A DNA stretch of 64,000 bases from Thalassia testudinum. Its lineage: Eukaryota > Streptophyta > Magnoliopsida > Alismatales > Hydrocharitaceae. Location: assembly GCA_037157565.1 (NCBI GenBank), contig JAZHRO010000003.1, positions 70,992,501-71,056,500 of the forward strand, in the 5' to 3' direction. A program made the translations under genes and the position numbers. The notes under the pieces are model-generated. The model ran no database searches. It was not told the origin of the DNA and saw only the letters and a list, made by a program, of their open reading frames with translations. Of this stretch, positions 22,598 to 33,365 are shown one piece after another (the first letter of the stretch is position 1; every line of letters begins with the position of its first letter).

Positions 22598-23957
22598 TCA
22601 CGGCTTACGTTTAGGTGTACATATGTCTTTCAAGAACCTTGCGTAAGCCGGTATGTGGCGGATTGCATCCATCAACGGGATGTTTATCTGGACCTGTTCA
22701 AAGAGCTTGACAAGATCCTCCTCAGGAGCCACAGGTTTGGTTGTCCTTTTTCCTTTGGTCAAGGCCTCAGGAAATGGGATCCTAGTTGGTTCCTCTAAGA
22801 TAGGTCCAGGTTCTTGATTTGGGACAGTAGTATCTTGGATGAGTACCCTAGGGTCTTGGCGATTATCAGGCTTGGAGTGGTTCGGATAATGTGAGTCTTG
22901 TGTTGTTTTACCACTACGTGTTGTTACAGAGTTTAATCCGGCCTGATTTTGGTTTGGGTTAGGTAGGAGGGGTGGCTGCTGCTGCAATCCTGCATAAGAT
23001 GTTGAAGCCTCCATCCCGTCTGGTGATGGAGTATCAGGGGCCTGATAAATCAAATGTGCATGGCCTGGATTCGGATTCATAACACGCCTCTGGGTCGGTA
23101 CGTTATTTGGGTTGGGCGGAGGTTGCGAAGGAAGGGTGCCAGGTTGGCGGGAATTTGCCATCTGGGCCAGTTGGTTGCGAACCTCTGTGATCTCGTCCTT
23201 GTGCTATTTTTGCATTGCCGCATTCGTCTTTTGAATGTCAGCCAGTGTTTGAAGGATACGAGTCAGTTGATCCTGATTTTGCCCGGATTGGTAGGTGGGA
23301 TTGGGCCGAGGCTGAGGCGGCTGATATGGACGAGGAGCTTGTGGGCGGGGTTGATATGGTGGTTTTTGAGAATTTCCTGCCCACTGAAAGTTAGGATGAT
23401 TTCGCCATCCAGGGTTGTAGGTATTGGAGTATGGGTCATTCTGGATGGCGTTGAGGTCCTCGCAGTTCTGAGGAACCTCAGGAAAGTCAGAATATGAGGG
23501 TTCAGAGTTCCCCCAACTCGAATAGAAGGGATCGGAGGTCACTCCGGTCCGAGAGGTAGACGGGGGTGGATATGGGTCCATCCCCTTGGCAGGTTGGTGA
23601 TAGATGTTTTGCACTGTTTCCCTTGCCAGAGGAGATTGTGCAAAAGATTTTTGTGTAGAGGTGGCTTGCTGCAAATGTCGAGTTAGCTCGTCCACCTTCT
23701 TTTCTATGATAGAGACCTTGTCCAACCGACTGGCCATCAGTTCCTGGTCGACAGAAGTGGACAGGTCCTGCGTCTCATGTGCCCCTCTTAGATTCATCGA
23801 TGCGCGGGCATTCGTCCTGTCGAATAAGCCCAAGGAGTCATTGTTTATGGAGTTCTCGCACAAGTTTTCGAGAATCTCCCACACCGTGTCCTCGTGTTGG
23901 TCCATGATGTTTCCTCCACATGTTGCATTGACGAATAGACGAATATCCTCACAGAGT
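22598..23957 (-). pseudogene. E3 gag C-terminal half with two stops
   Basis: Frames 22598-23161 and 23204-23905 lie in one frame with the gag capsid part. Stops at 23957-23959 (TAG where the relative suggests CAG) and near 23201 (TAG for a Gln codon) break it. Content: DQHEDTVWEILENLCENSIN, then a coiled stretch (DKVSIIEKKVDELTRHL), then a long Pro, Gln and Tyr-rich part, and finally the segment LVKLFEQVQINIPLMDAI that precedes the protease. No CCHC zinc knuckle is visible. Confidence 0.88.
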
Positions 23958-23959
23958 CC

Positions 23960-24697
23960 CTAGTAAAAAGACTGGACTTGTTCCCACTTAGGAACTCCGT
24001 GATGGGGGAACTTTCGCATGAGATCTAGGAATCGATCCCAAGCTTCGTGAAGAGGTTCTCCCAGTTGTTGAGTGAAATGAGTGATCTGGTGGCGCAAGGC
24101 ATTTGTCCGGCCAACAGGGAAGAATTTTTTCAAAAATTCGGACTGTAATTCTTCCCATGTGTTGATCGGGCGGGTCTGAGTCTGGTACCAGTGTGCAGCC
24201 TTGTCTAAGAGGGAGAACGAAAACATTTTCATGAGTAGGATATCCCTGTTTTGTACATCTGACCCGAAGGTTTGGGCCAAATGCTTGAGCTGTTTAATGT
24301 GTTGGAATGGATCCTCAGAGTTAAGCCCATGGAACTTCGGTATGGCATGAATCATATTGGGCTTCAGATCAGAATCGGGTCCTCCAATTGGGATTTGTAC
24401 TCGGGGTTCGATTGCCACCGGAGCAGGATTATAGTGATCTCGCATCATAGGTCGCTGCGGTGGGTTTACAAAGTTCTGAAAGAGATCGTTCAAGCGTTGA
24501 AGTTGGTGTTCAAGATTATTCTCCTCTTCAATGGGTTGTGCCATGATGGGAGAAGAAGGAGAATCAGGGTCTGAGTCAGATGAAAGATTTTTGTGGTGGG
24601 GTTGCTGCACAAACAATGGCGTCGAGGCTTGGCCTCGACGAGAATGAATTTCTAAGGGAGGTCTTAAAGGTGGTCTTAAGGACCTCCTACCTAACAT
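23960..24697 (-). CDS. E3 gag capsid region
   Basis: A 245-codon frame starting MLGRRSLRPPLRPP, a start shared with E2 and E1 gag. The retrotransposon gag domain is clear: DPFQHIKQLKHLAQTF, FSFSLLDKAAHWYQT, LKKFFPVGRTNALRHQI, EAWDRFLDLMRKFPHHGVPKWEQ. It ends at a TAG where the family has a Gln codon, after which the frame continues. Gag would form the particle that packs the element RNA. There is a 0.94-kb leader upstream. Confidence 0.92.
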   Translation of the reverse strand: MLGRRSLRPPLRPPLEIHSRRGQASTPLFVQQPHHKNLSSDSDPDSPSSPIMAQPIEEENNLEHQLQRLNDLFQNFVNPPQRPMMRDHYNPAPVAIEPRVQIPIGGPDSDLKPNMIHAIPKFHGLNSEDPFQHIKQLKHLAQTFGSDVQNRDILLMKMFSFSLLDKAAHWYQTQTRPINTWEELQSEFLKKFFPVGRTNALRHQITHFTQQLGEPLHEAWDRFLDLMRKFPHHGVPKWEQVQSFY

Positions 24698-25640
24698 GCA
24701 CGGAAAGATGTGATGAGATTAGAAGGTGCTGGACCCAATCAAGACACCCAAGAATTGTTGGGTGACTATAGAGGTTCGGGGCAGATGGACCCCTGGATCA
24801 GAAGATCGTCCACCTGAGAAATACCTGGGCAGCCAGAGAGGGAGAGTCTCGCAAAGACCCCTACACGGTAGAGCGTCCCCACGGGTTACAGGGTTTCCCC
24901 CACCCGACCTCTCTTGTCACTGTGGTTCCAGGTAAACCAAAATGGGGATCTTGACCTCTTAAGTCTACTTTTTTTTATTTTAAGATCAAGGTGCTTAATG
25001 TTCCACTTGAACTTTTAAGTATTTTGAGTGCAAAAGTGACCTAATATTAAGGTTGGTTGACCTGAGGGATCAACTTCACCTCTTGTTCCTTTGAGAGCTT
25101 TTAGGTCCTTCCTTTTACGGTTCAAATGGATTATCAGCCTGATTTGCTTAGGGTTCCTCTTGTATAAATCTTTTCAAACACGGTTTAGGCACACCTCTTT
25201 TTGGAAAGTTTGTTTCTTTGTTTTAAAGAAGATGTGTCTCTAAAAACCCTAGCTTTGCAATCCCTAACTTGGCTCTAGTGGGTCCAATTTATTTGCCGTA
25301 GAAATTAGCACCTAGGGCTCAATCAAGAAAGTTTTAGCCCTAGTTGTCTTAGTTGGATGAACAGATAAAAATATGTTGAAATGAAGATCAGGCAACTTGA
25401 TGAGTTACTAAATATGAGACAGGTAGCCCTAAGTTGATTTCCCTCTTTTTTCCTTTTTTAGATTGTGAGAGGGTTAAGAGAGAGGGCTTATGGAGATTAC
25501 CTGTTCCTTGGAGAGTCTGTTGTGCAGTTGCTATTCTTTCCTTTTTGTTTTGCTTTCCCTGAATGAACACAGCAAAAGAGAGAAGTCAAGTCAGATATTA
25601 GATAGAAAAGTTGTACTCAAAAGTTTTAAAACTGCCCGTT
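24698..25640 (-). other. E3 5' leader
   Basis: The non-coding stretch between PBS and gag. No credible ORF. The part near 24760-24910 is GC-richer; the rest is T-rich on the plus strand. Confidence 0.75.
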
Positions 25641-25660
25641 GCTCCCCGGCAACGGCGCCA
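25641..25660 (-). other. E3 primer-binding site, tRNA-Asp
   Basis: The plus strand GCTCCCCGGCAACGGCGCCA matches the 3' end of plant tRNA-Asp (as recalled) with CCA, apart from one base near the end. It lies 3 bp from the LTR end. This site primes minus-strand DNA synthesis. Confidence 0.93.
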
Positions 25661-27370
25661 AAATGTTATCAACGATTTTGTGCGGATTTAAAGGCCTATT
25701 ACGTTGTAGTAGAACGGACAAAACGTTAAAACAAATAAAGATTTTTTATTACTCGAACAACTAGAGTATCCGAGGTCGAACACAGGGAGCAATCTCAGTA
25801 CTTTGTAAAACCCAAGAATACAACTGTTAAATGCAAATATAATTGATTCAAAGAGTTTTTAGAAAAAGTAGAATTAGACGTCTGATTTATGTATCAGCCG
25901 TCTTAAATGTGATCTTTCTTTCTTTCTTCCTTCTTCTCCTTTCTGCTTCTGTATCTTTCCTTCTTCTGCTTTGCCTTTCTGATCTCTTTGCAATCTTCAC
26001 TTGTCCTTCTTCTTCTTCTCTGTGAAGACTTCTAATCTTTTCTGCTTTCCTTCTCCTGCGAAGGCTTCTTTCTTCTTCTTCTGTCTTCTTCTTTGGCTTG
26101 CTTTTCCTTCTTCTGCAGTGGCCAAGTCCTTCTCCTACGATCAGCCTGCCTGCACAGGAGCAAAACCTAACCCTTCTCCCTCTACCCGCGCGTCTCTCTC
26201 TCCCAAGCAATTCACTCTGAGCTGCTCTCCCAGAGCCACAAGCATAATCGGGTCGGATCGTACCCGGGACCAAGCGCAACTGAAGGTGGTGTGATGCGCG
26301 AGGAGTGCGTAGGTCTAGGTCGAGTCGGATCCGCCAAGTCCGCGTGGTCAGGCCGCGGACGAGGCGGGTGGGGTCAGTGAACGACCTCACCCCTGTGCTT
26401 ACTGAGGCGATAATAGTATATCACAAAAGCAATTTATAGTGTACCTGAAGTTTGTAATCCCACGATGTGGGACTAAAGGTTTCGTCCTTCCCTCACGTGT
26501 GCCCGCAGACTCTCGTGTGCAATTGCCCACGCTGAAGGCCCTGCTGGTGCTCCTCGCTGAACTCAGTCACCTCGCGACACTTGCGAGAGCCTGCTGCACC
26601 TGCCGCCTGGGAAGCCTGACGCCTGCTGCTGCTCCAAGCTTCCTGCTGCTTCGGCTGTTAATGGCGGCCGGGGCGTTCACCTGAGATTCCACAGAACGGC
26701 CTATTGGCCCAATCAGAATAGCTGGAAACCTTCGCCGTAGCACGGCGAAGGCGATGGGTGATGCTGCAGGTTGTCGGTCGGCCTAGGCGTGCGCGCCTAG
26801 GTCAACCTGTGGCCGGAGATGGTGGGTTGTTCGAGGGGTGGTTATGGAGGTCTGGAGTGGCAGTTGTGGGGTGGAGCGAGTTCCTGGTGGTGAGGCGGAG
26901 CTCACGAGGTGGTTGGCGAGCCATGTGGAGTGGCGGAGTGGTGTGGGCGGCTCGCCGGAGTGCGGTCGGAGGCGAGGAAGATGAAGGCGGTTAGGTACTG
27001 TCGAGGGGTAATCAAGTAAAATAGTTGGGGGAAAGGAGAGAGGAGAGGATGGAGAACGTATCTGTGATTGTCTGGAAGGAAGGAAGGCGGCGGAGAGGAT
27101 GGCTCGTAACTGCCGTCGTCGGGGAAGAAAGACCCTGAGGGAGGAAGCGGCGACGAAGACGAGGTCAGAAGCGCGCGTGCGGGGTACGGCGCGACGCGGG
27201 AGGAAGCGGCGGAGAGGACTCTGCTGCTGGTATGGCAGCAGAGCGACGAGAAGGAGGGGAGGAGGTCGCCGGAGCTTGTGGGTCATTTGGCCGGAGATGG
27301 GAGAGGGAGGAATTTGGAAGGGATCTCCGTCAAAATCAAGCTTAGCCTCTTCGGCCGGAGTTGTGGGTTC

Positions 27371-27377
27371 TTATATA
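27371..27377 (-). promoter_or_regulatory. TATA box of the E3 5' LTR
   Basis: The minus strand reads CTATATAAGAACCC. Transcription would start roughly 30 bp further in element sense and run through gag-pol. Confidence 0.7.
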
Positions 27378-27462
27378 GGAGCTGGACTGGGTGTGCAGGG
27401 AGTGAAGGGCACATAATTGCCTGAGGTTGGTCGCTGGAGATGGAAAGGAGTTAGGATACCCA

Positions 27463-27490
27463 AATCTCTCGTGCGTTCGCACGAGAGATT
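27463..27490. promoter_or_regulatory. 28-nt palindrome in the E3 5' LTR
   Basis: Identical to the copy at 16555-16582: perfect 12-bp arms around 4 bases, about 90 bp upstream of the TATA box. Confidence 0.85.
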
Positions 27491-28315
27491 GGGTTCACAC
27501 CAGCGACTGTAATTGACTTTATAAGGAAGGGAATTCCTCAGAGAATCCTCCTTCCATTTCTGGGAGGGAATCTCTGAGGGACTAGAGAGCAATCCCTCTC
27601 CAAACCTCGCCGGAGCTCGGTTCTGCCCTAGCAATGGCAGCAGGATCGGTTTGCAAACTAGGGGACGAACCTAGGGGGTTCTCTGCAACGGTATTCAAAA
27701 GATAGGGACCAATTTGTGATTTGGGTGTACTAAAGTGCAAAGTAGGTCAAGATGACCTCTCCTTAGGTCCAAATTTTGGTATAAACCTAATTTGGACCTA
27801 AGGAATCCAATGGTGAAGTTGGATTTCAGGTTTGACCTCGTTTGTCTAGACATTTTGAGTAAAAACCCAAATTAGGTTAATTGAAAAGCGAGGACCCTAA
27901 TCTAGGTCAAACTAGGTTCCAAAGGCCAAATTAAGTGTTCTAAACCCTAGAGTATGTTTTTCCATGATTTGTAGAGGGTTTACTTGCTTTTTGCTCTGAC
28001 CGGAACCTTGTTAATTTAAGCGGGTCTGTTTTAGGGTTACCAAGTGTCATTTAGTTCTTAGATTGCACATGAACCCATTTCTGATTGACTCAACCCACTT
28101 TTTATCTTATTTAGACCATTTGACCTATGTCTTGCCTCTGAGAAATCCCGTTTATGTACTGCAATGGTAAAATTGCAATTTTAACCTTTATTTCATGTTT
28201 TCTTCTCAGGGCACTTGTTCCTTCAGTTAGGCCTTCTTCTAGGTTATGTAGGAGCTTTTATCTTCTTTATTGGGTCAAAATGAGCTAGTTATGGCTCATG
28301 ATGAGGCTCTCATCA

Positions 28316-28320
28316 ATATC
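28316..28320. repeat. Target-site duplication of E3, right copy (ATATC)
   Basis: Matches 14754-14758 exactly. Confidence 0.95.
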
Positions 28321-28938
28321 CCCATCACATTCCTCTAGGAGATGGGAATGCTCATTTAGCATGACATGCTGAAGGGGGTCATCACATAACATTATAGGGG
28401 TTGCCTCTTCAATCAGGTCATCTTTCACCTCAACTTGAGAACAATCCTCAAGTCTGGCTTGTTTGTTAGCATCAAACACATTAAGCTAAATTTTCCTATT
28501 CCCAAAGCCCATTTTCAAGTCCCCAGTATTGCAATTGATTGAAGCATGCGAAGTTTCAAGGAAGGGGCAGCCCAAAATGATGGAGGGTTTGGTTGGCTTG
28601 TTGGTAGGATTAGTGTCCAAAACTAAGAAGTCAACGGGAAAGAAGAAATCCTCCACTCTTATGATGATATCTTCCAAAATTCCCCATGGTGTCTTAAGTG
28701 ATTGATCAGCAACTTGAAGGATTACAGGGCTAGGCTTCAGATTGCCTCCCCCAAGTTGTTCATACACGTAGCTCAGACGGATGTTCACCCCAGCACCCAG
28801 ATCAAGTAGAGCCTCATCAATTTGTAAGTCACCAATAACTTCTAAGATGTATGGGGCTCCTAAGTCCTTAAGTTTCGGGGGTGTGCCATGTTAAACAATT
28901 GAGCTAACAGAATCAAGCAGGACAACTTTTGATTGGAC
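28316..28938 (-). pseudogene. E2 protease and linker, right piece
   Basis: The active site reads LLDLGAGVNI (DLGAG for the usual DLGAS, an accepted variant in retropepsins). VDFLVLDTNP, IILGCPFLETSHASINC and an acidic linker ending LLEECDGDI at the E3 junction follow. One stop lies near 28483. The whole right arm of E2, from gag at 30705 to this point, stays in one frame, which shows a gag-pol single-frame layout. Confidence 0.87.
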
Positions 28939-30705
28939 CTATTTTCTAGATTGCCACTTTTTCATGCACAGGTCCTTTAAGAAGTGGGCATAAGATGGAA
29001 TCTGCCTGATAGCTTCAAGCAAAGGCAGGTTAACCTGCACTTGCTTGAAAGTTTCCATGATCTCATCCATCTTATCTTTGGCTCCAGATGAGCTAGCAGA
29101 AGTCTGCCCAGAGGTGGATAAGCACTCTGGAAAGGGCACTCTCGATCTCTAGGTGGAAGGGTTGTCATGTCTAGTAATGGGTGGAACGAGGGCAACTTTT
29201 TCCGGTGAGGTGATTTCAAGCAGAGAAGATTTGGGCAAGTCTTCTCTAATGGGAGTGAAAGTCAACGTGGATGGTTTTTTAAAGAATGAGACTATAGGAG
29301 CATCGTGTTTGGAAATTTCTTTCCCACTCGTCAGAATAGTCACTGCCTGAGCGTGCTCCCTAAAGATAATCCCTTTTCCTTTAGGATTCTCCTCAGCAGC
29401 ACTGGGGAGCTTCCCAGTTTTCCTCTGTCTAACCGCCTCAACAAGGTGTCCTATTTGTGATTTCATCTCATGTATAGGCTTGTAATGAGATTGGATGATG
29501 GCACTTTGACTTTCTTGCATAGTTTTCAACATTGCCTTCAATTCTTCCATCTCAGAGGTCTTAGGTTGGGCAAAGGTCTGAGGTTGGTTCATTTGATGGT
29601 TTTGAAAGGATTGTGGTTTATAATTCCCTGAATTTGAGACATTTCCTTATCTCCTTGAAAAGTTTGGGTGGTTCCTCCATCACTCATTATAAGTGTTGGA
29701 GAAAGGGTCATTACGAGGTCTAGGACGGAACCCTTGAGCAGCATTCAGATCCGCTTGTATAAGCTCAGGGAATTGGGAGGCCAAGTGGCAATCCACAGTG
29801 GCGTGTGTATTGCATTGGCAAATTGAGCATTCGGAAGCTTGGGATGTGGAGGTGTTAGATACGAATGGACTCGGGTTCGACATAAGCCTTTCCATGTTTA
29901 GGTTCAATAATTGAATCTGATAGGCTAAATTTTGGGTGTCCCTTGCCTCATTCGCCTTCAACTTTCTTTCCATGAGAGTGGGCTTTCTATCCATGTAGGC
30001 AGAATTCAAGTGAATAGAATTCTCACTCAAAGTACCAAAAAGGTTCCAAGCTTCATCCTCAGTCTTAGATAGAAGGGTTCCTGCACAAGCACCATCCATA
30101 GTTTGCCTATGTGAATCATTAAGTCCGGTGTAGAACCTTTCAACCAGTTGCCATTTAGGCACCTAGTGATGTGGGCAAACTCTCAGAAAGTCGTTAAAGC
30201 GCTCCCACGCATCATGGAAAGCTTTGCCATCCTTTTGAACAAAACTCATAATTTTCCTCCTAAAGTTATTGGTTTTGCTCATGGGGAAGTACTTCAAAAA
30301 CTTCTTCAGGGCATCCCAAGTGTTAATATTATCAATGGTGTGATACCAATACTTGGCTTTGTCCTTAAGGGAGAAGAGAAAGAGGGTCCGCATTTGAGCG
30401 TCATTAGTAATGCCCTGCAGCTTCATCGTGGAATAGACCTTGGTGAATTCCTCTATATGCCTGTAAGGGTCTTCCCTAGCAGTACCATAAAAGGAGGGAA
30501 GCAAGGATATGGTACTGCTTTTGATCTCATAAGGATTGTCCCCTCCAGGTCTACGTAGTGCAGGGCCAGCTTGATTGGTTGGAATGAAATATTCCTTAAG
30601 GCTCCTTTGATCGGCCATTAATACCCTTGGAAGGTTTCTTCTTAAGATTCTTTTAGGTTCAGGATCACACACAAGTTGTCTCCTAAGAGAATGCCTACCA
30701 AGCAT
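28939..30705 (-). pseudogene. E2 gag with zinc knuckle
   Basis: Starts MLGRHSLRRQL at 30705. The capsid domain shows DPYRHIEEFTKVYSTMKLQG, FLFSLKDKAKYWY, LKKFLKYFPMSKTNNFRRKI and EAWERFNDFLRVCPHH, with a TAG stop there. Then MPKWQLVERFYTGLND, SENSIHLNSAYMDRK and a CCHC zinc knuckle CSICQCNTHATVDC at about 29789-29832 follow, which would bind the RNA genome. The C-terminal part holds the predicted coiled stretch and QVQVNLPLLEAIRQIPSYAHFLKDL before the protease. Four pieces (163, 160, 147 and 66 codons or more) share one frame. Confidence 0.88.
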
Positions 30706-31825
30706 GCACTACAAACACAATTCAAAAGGACTTATTTAGTCTTTACAAATTTAGGCTTTTGAATTTAGTTCAAATTGTAGGTGACAAAGCAAGTTGCCCA
30801 ATCAATTACGCACCTATTGTCAACCTTCAAAATGCCTAAAAAGACCTAGTTGGAGCTTAGGTATTCTTCCCTAAATCTCAACTGGTAAAGCAAATCAAAA
30901 GACGGAAGATCGAGGGATGCAAGTAGGCCTAAGCCTTCCTTTGAAGCTGTGCATTCGTGGTGCTTCTCAACTACCCCCAAAAATCCGTGACAAATATCCC
31001 CCTCTTTGGATTTACAAAACCTTTGATCTCAAGTTCCGAACACTTCAGAATCCAACGGTAAGAGGGCTCTTGTCCTAGTCCTTACAAGACTTAGGAGTGT
31101 CTAAATGAGTGCCGTGGTGCAAAAGATGTAAGTGTGCATATACCGCAAAAAGATTTTGAATTTTGAATCGGACACCACATTTGAAAATTAAACCCTTGAT
31201 TTTTAGATGTCCCTCCTTTAATTAGTCCTTTTTCAAGAATATATGTGACCACTTGTTAGATCGCTTCAAGACAAATTATGTGGTCTTCGAATTAGGTCCA
31301 AATGCAATGCGTGATCAAGAATAGGATGAAAAGTAAGAGAATGCGTACCTTGCTTCCAGCAATCAACGATGCGAGAATGCACGAATGTAGAGAAATAAAT
31401 CTAGAGGCTGCTCATACAGACCTAAATGGTTTGTCCTAGGGGCAGGCAGGTTTTTGTTTTTTCTTTTCTTTTAGCTACTTATGACAAGCAAATAAAGGAT
31501 AAACAATCCACAAAATAAATTAAAAACCTAAATCTAGAGAAAAGGGAACAAGCTCCCAAAAATCAGCCCCAATTACTACAAGGGTGAGAAAATAGAAATA
31601 AAACTTATGAAATGGGAAATCTACTACAACGGCAGAATCCAGGTCTCCTTCATCTTCCCCCCATGTAAGCATCACTCAAGGTCGACGTCGTCTCCCCGAT
31701 GTGCATGTCACCTCTCTCAAACTCCTCGTACAAATTCCTCGCACAGAAAGGATAATAAATGGTCAGATCACTGTGCAAAGAGAAATAATCAAAAATAAAA
31801 TCAGGTGGAATTATTGCGTTTGTTG
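30706..31825 (-). other. E2 5' leader
   Basis: 1.1 kb without a credible ORF, between gag and the PBS. Confidence 0.7.
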
Positions 31826-31845
31826 CCTCCCCAGCAATGGTGCCA
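31826..31845 (-). other. E2 primer-binding site, tRNA-Asp, with transitions
   Basis: The plus strand CCTCCCCAGCAATGGTGCCA fits the tRNA-Asp 3' end. The mismatches within the core are G to A or C to T, as expected from decay of methylated DNA. It is 2 bp from the LTR end. Confidence 0.85.
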
Positions 31846-31847
31846 TT

Positions 31848-33365
31848 TGATAAGTCGATTTTCGCTTCCAAATAATGTGATTAAGATGATCTATCATTTT
31901 AGTAACAAAGTGGTGGAAAATCGCTTAATAAAATAATTATAATAAACATTACTACTCACAGTCAAAATTTCACCATAATAAAATAATCATAAGTTAAAAT
32001 TGATTTTGGTGGCAATGGCATTCAAATATAAATTTTAATTAACATGAAAACAGGGCATTTTACCACCTTGCGCATGGAAAAGAGGTTCAATCGAGGAGAG
32101 ACTCCCACAGGAGGTTGGCTGAAGCGAGGCCGTCGCGGTGGTGGCAGCGGTGCATCAGGAGATGGCCAGAGTTGGCCTACTGGAGGAGAGGAGTGGCAGC
32201 GATGGAGAAGCCTACAACTGGCTGCACTTGCTGGTGAAGGAGCGCGCGGGTGCACAGGGCGCTGCAGGTGCGTGGAGTCGCAGAGGCGTGGGTGCTGGGC
32301 ACCCTGCAAAGTGCGTAGGCGTACGCGGAGGTGCAGTGCTGCAGGTGCTGCGTGGGGTGATGGTACTGTTGGCACCGCTGCAGGTGGGTGCCCTGCAGAG
32401 CGCGCAGGCGCACGCGGAGGTGTGGTGCTGCATGGTACGTGCGGAGGTGCAGCACTATAGTGGCACTGGATGAAGCAGAGGTGGGCGTGCATTCTGCAAG
32501 CTGGGCTGGAGGCATGTGGTGAAGCACTACAAGGAGGTGCTGGAGGTGGGCGCTGAGGCCCATAGGGAGGGAGTGGGTTCTGCAGGCTGGAGCGCGTGGA
32601 GGTAGGCTGGATGAAGCGGGGATAGGTGGTGCTGACGCGTGCATTGGGGGTGAAGTGAGAGCGTGCATGTAGGTGGGTTTGCAGGCATTACTAGAGGTTC
32701 TGGAGGAGGCACGGGCATGGGAAAGCCGAAGGCTACTGTGAGCAGCAGGCATGTGGTTTGCAGTGGCTGGAACTGAAGTGAGAGTGCGCTTGGTGGCATC
32801 TGATTGAGTAGTGGCAGGAAGAGTTGTAGAGACTCTTTGGCGGTGTGGGCTATCACCCCACACGCCCACGGTGGTGAGTCGTTCTGCTGTGGTGAGGCCA
32901 GTGGTATGGAATGGAAGAGGAGCAAGGTCCTCTCAACACAGTGATGGACAAGGGGTGGTGGCCTCCGGAGCATGGCAGCTCTCCCTTCTTTTGTAGCCAT
33001 GGCCATCGTTTCAAATTCAAAATGCCGTAGTGTAAATGTGATGTGCAGGAAGAGGAGGTGAAGCCGAAGCTGAAGGAGTTACCTGTTCAAAGGGGAAAAA
33101 AAAATACATGAATAAAATATTATGGTTAATTATTCCTAAGCCGTTAACTTCTATGTTAAATTAAAATAATGCATGCAATGCACCTAATTAGTTAACTAAT
33201 TAAATGAATGCAATTCTAAGTTAATTCTAAATGCATGAATTATGTAATTAAATCAGAAATATGAATTAATCTATTTACATCCTAATGCATGCTAAGTAAA
33301 TGTTAGAGTTAACTTAATGTCTAGGCACTTAAATACTTAAATAGCCCACAAATATCGGCTAATCA
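31848..33365 (-). repeat. E2 5' LTR (family LTR-A)
   Basis: 1518 bp. In element sense it starts TGATTAGCCGATATTTGTGG and ends CGACTTATCA. It matches S1 (44872-46581) in the first about 250 bp, the GC-rich middle and the last about 130 bp, but in opposite orientation. The GC-rich middle (32060-33000) gives open frames on both strands that are not genes. Confidence 0.85.

Larger units (their letters stand above)
14759..28315 (-). mobile_element. E3: nearly complete 13.6-kb Athila-like Ty3 element
   Basis: Both LTRs (14759-17407 and 25664-28315), the PBS, the PPT, the full gag-pol set and a perfect 5-bp target-site duplication are present. Gag, protease and the RT N-terminus share one frame, broken by three stops, each explicable as a C to T change. 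One base is missing just after the RT FMDD codons, and the frame then continues through RT, RNase H and integrase. The LTRs look about 97 percent alike by eye. It is the youngest insertion in the window and could serve as a packaging template, but not as a source of proteins. Confidence 0.96.
25664..28315 (-). repeat. E3 5' LTR (right copy)
   Basis: It is 2652 bp, TGTTATCAACG to CTCTCATCA on the plus strand, and nearly identical to the left copy. It carries the TATA box at 27371-27377 and the palindrome at 27463-27490, so this copy holds the element promoter. Confidence 0.95.
10705..33365 (-). mobile_element. E2: older Athila-like Ty3 element, split by E3
   Basis: Left arm 10705-14758 holds the post-pol region, integrase, RNase H and RT. 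Right arm 28316-33365 holds the protease, gag, leader, PBS and 5' LTR. Both arms are minus strand. The frame of the right arm continues exactly into the frame of the left arm if E3 and one ATATC copy are removed. Gag keeps a CCHC zinc knuckle that E3 lacks, so E2 is a different family from E3. Its two ends carry different LTRs, so it is recombinant or rearranged. Confidence 0.85.

Noticed and set aside
32022..33006. Several long open frames on both strands in the E2 5' LTR
   Set aside because: GC-rich LTR sequence; no start context, no conserved domain, overlapping frames.
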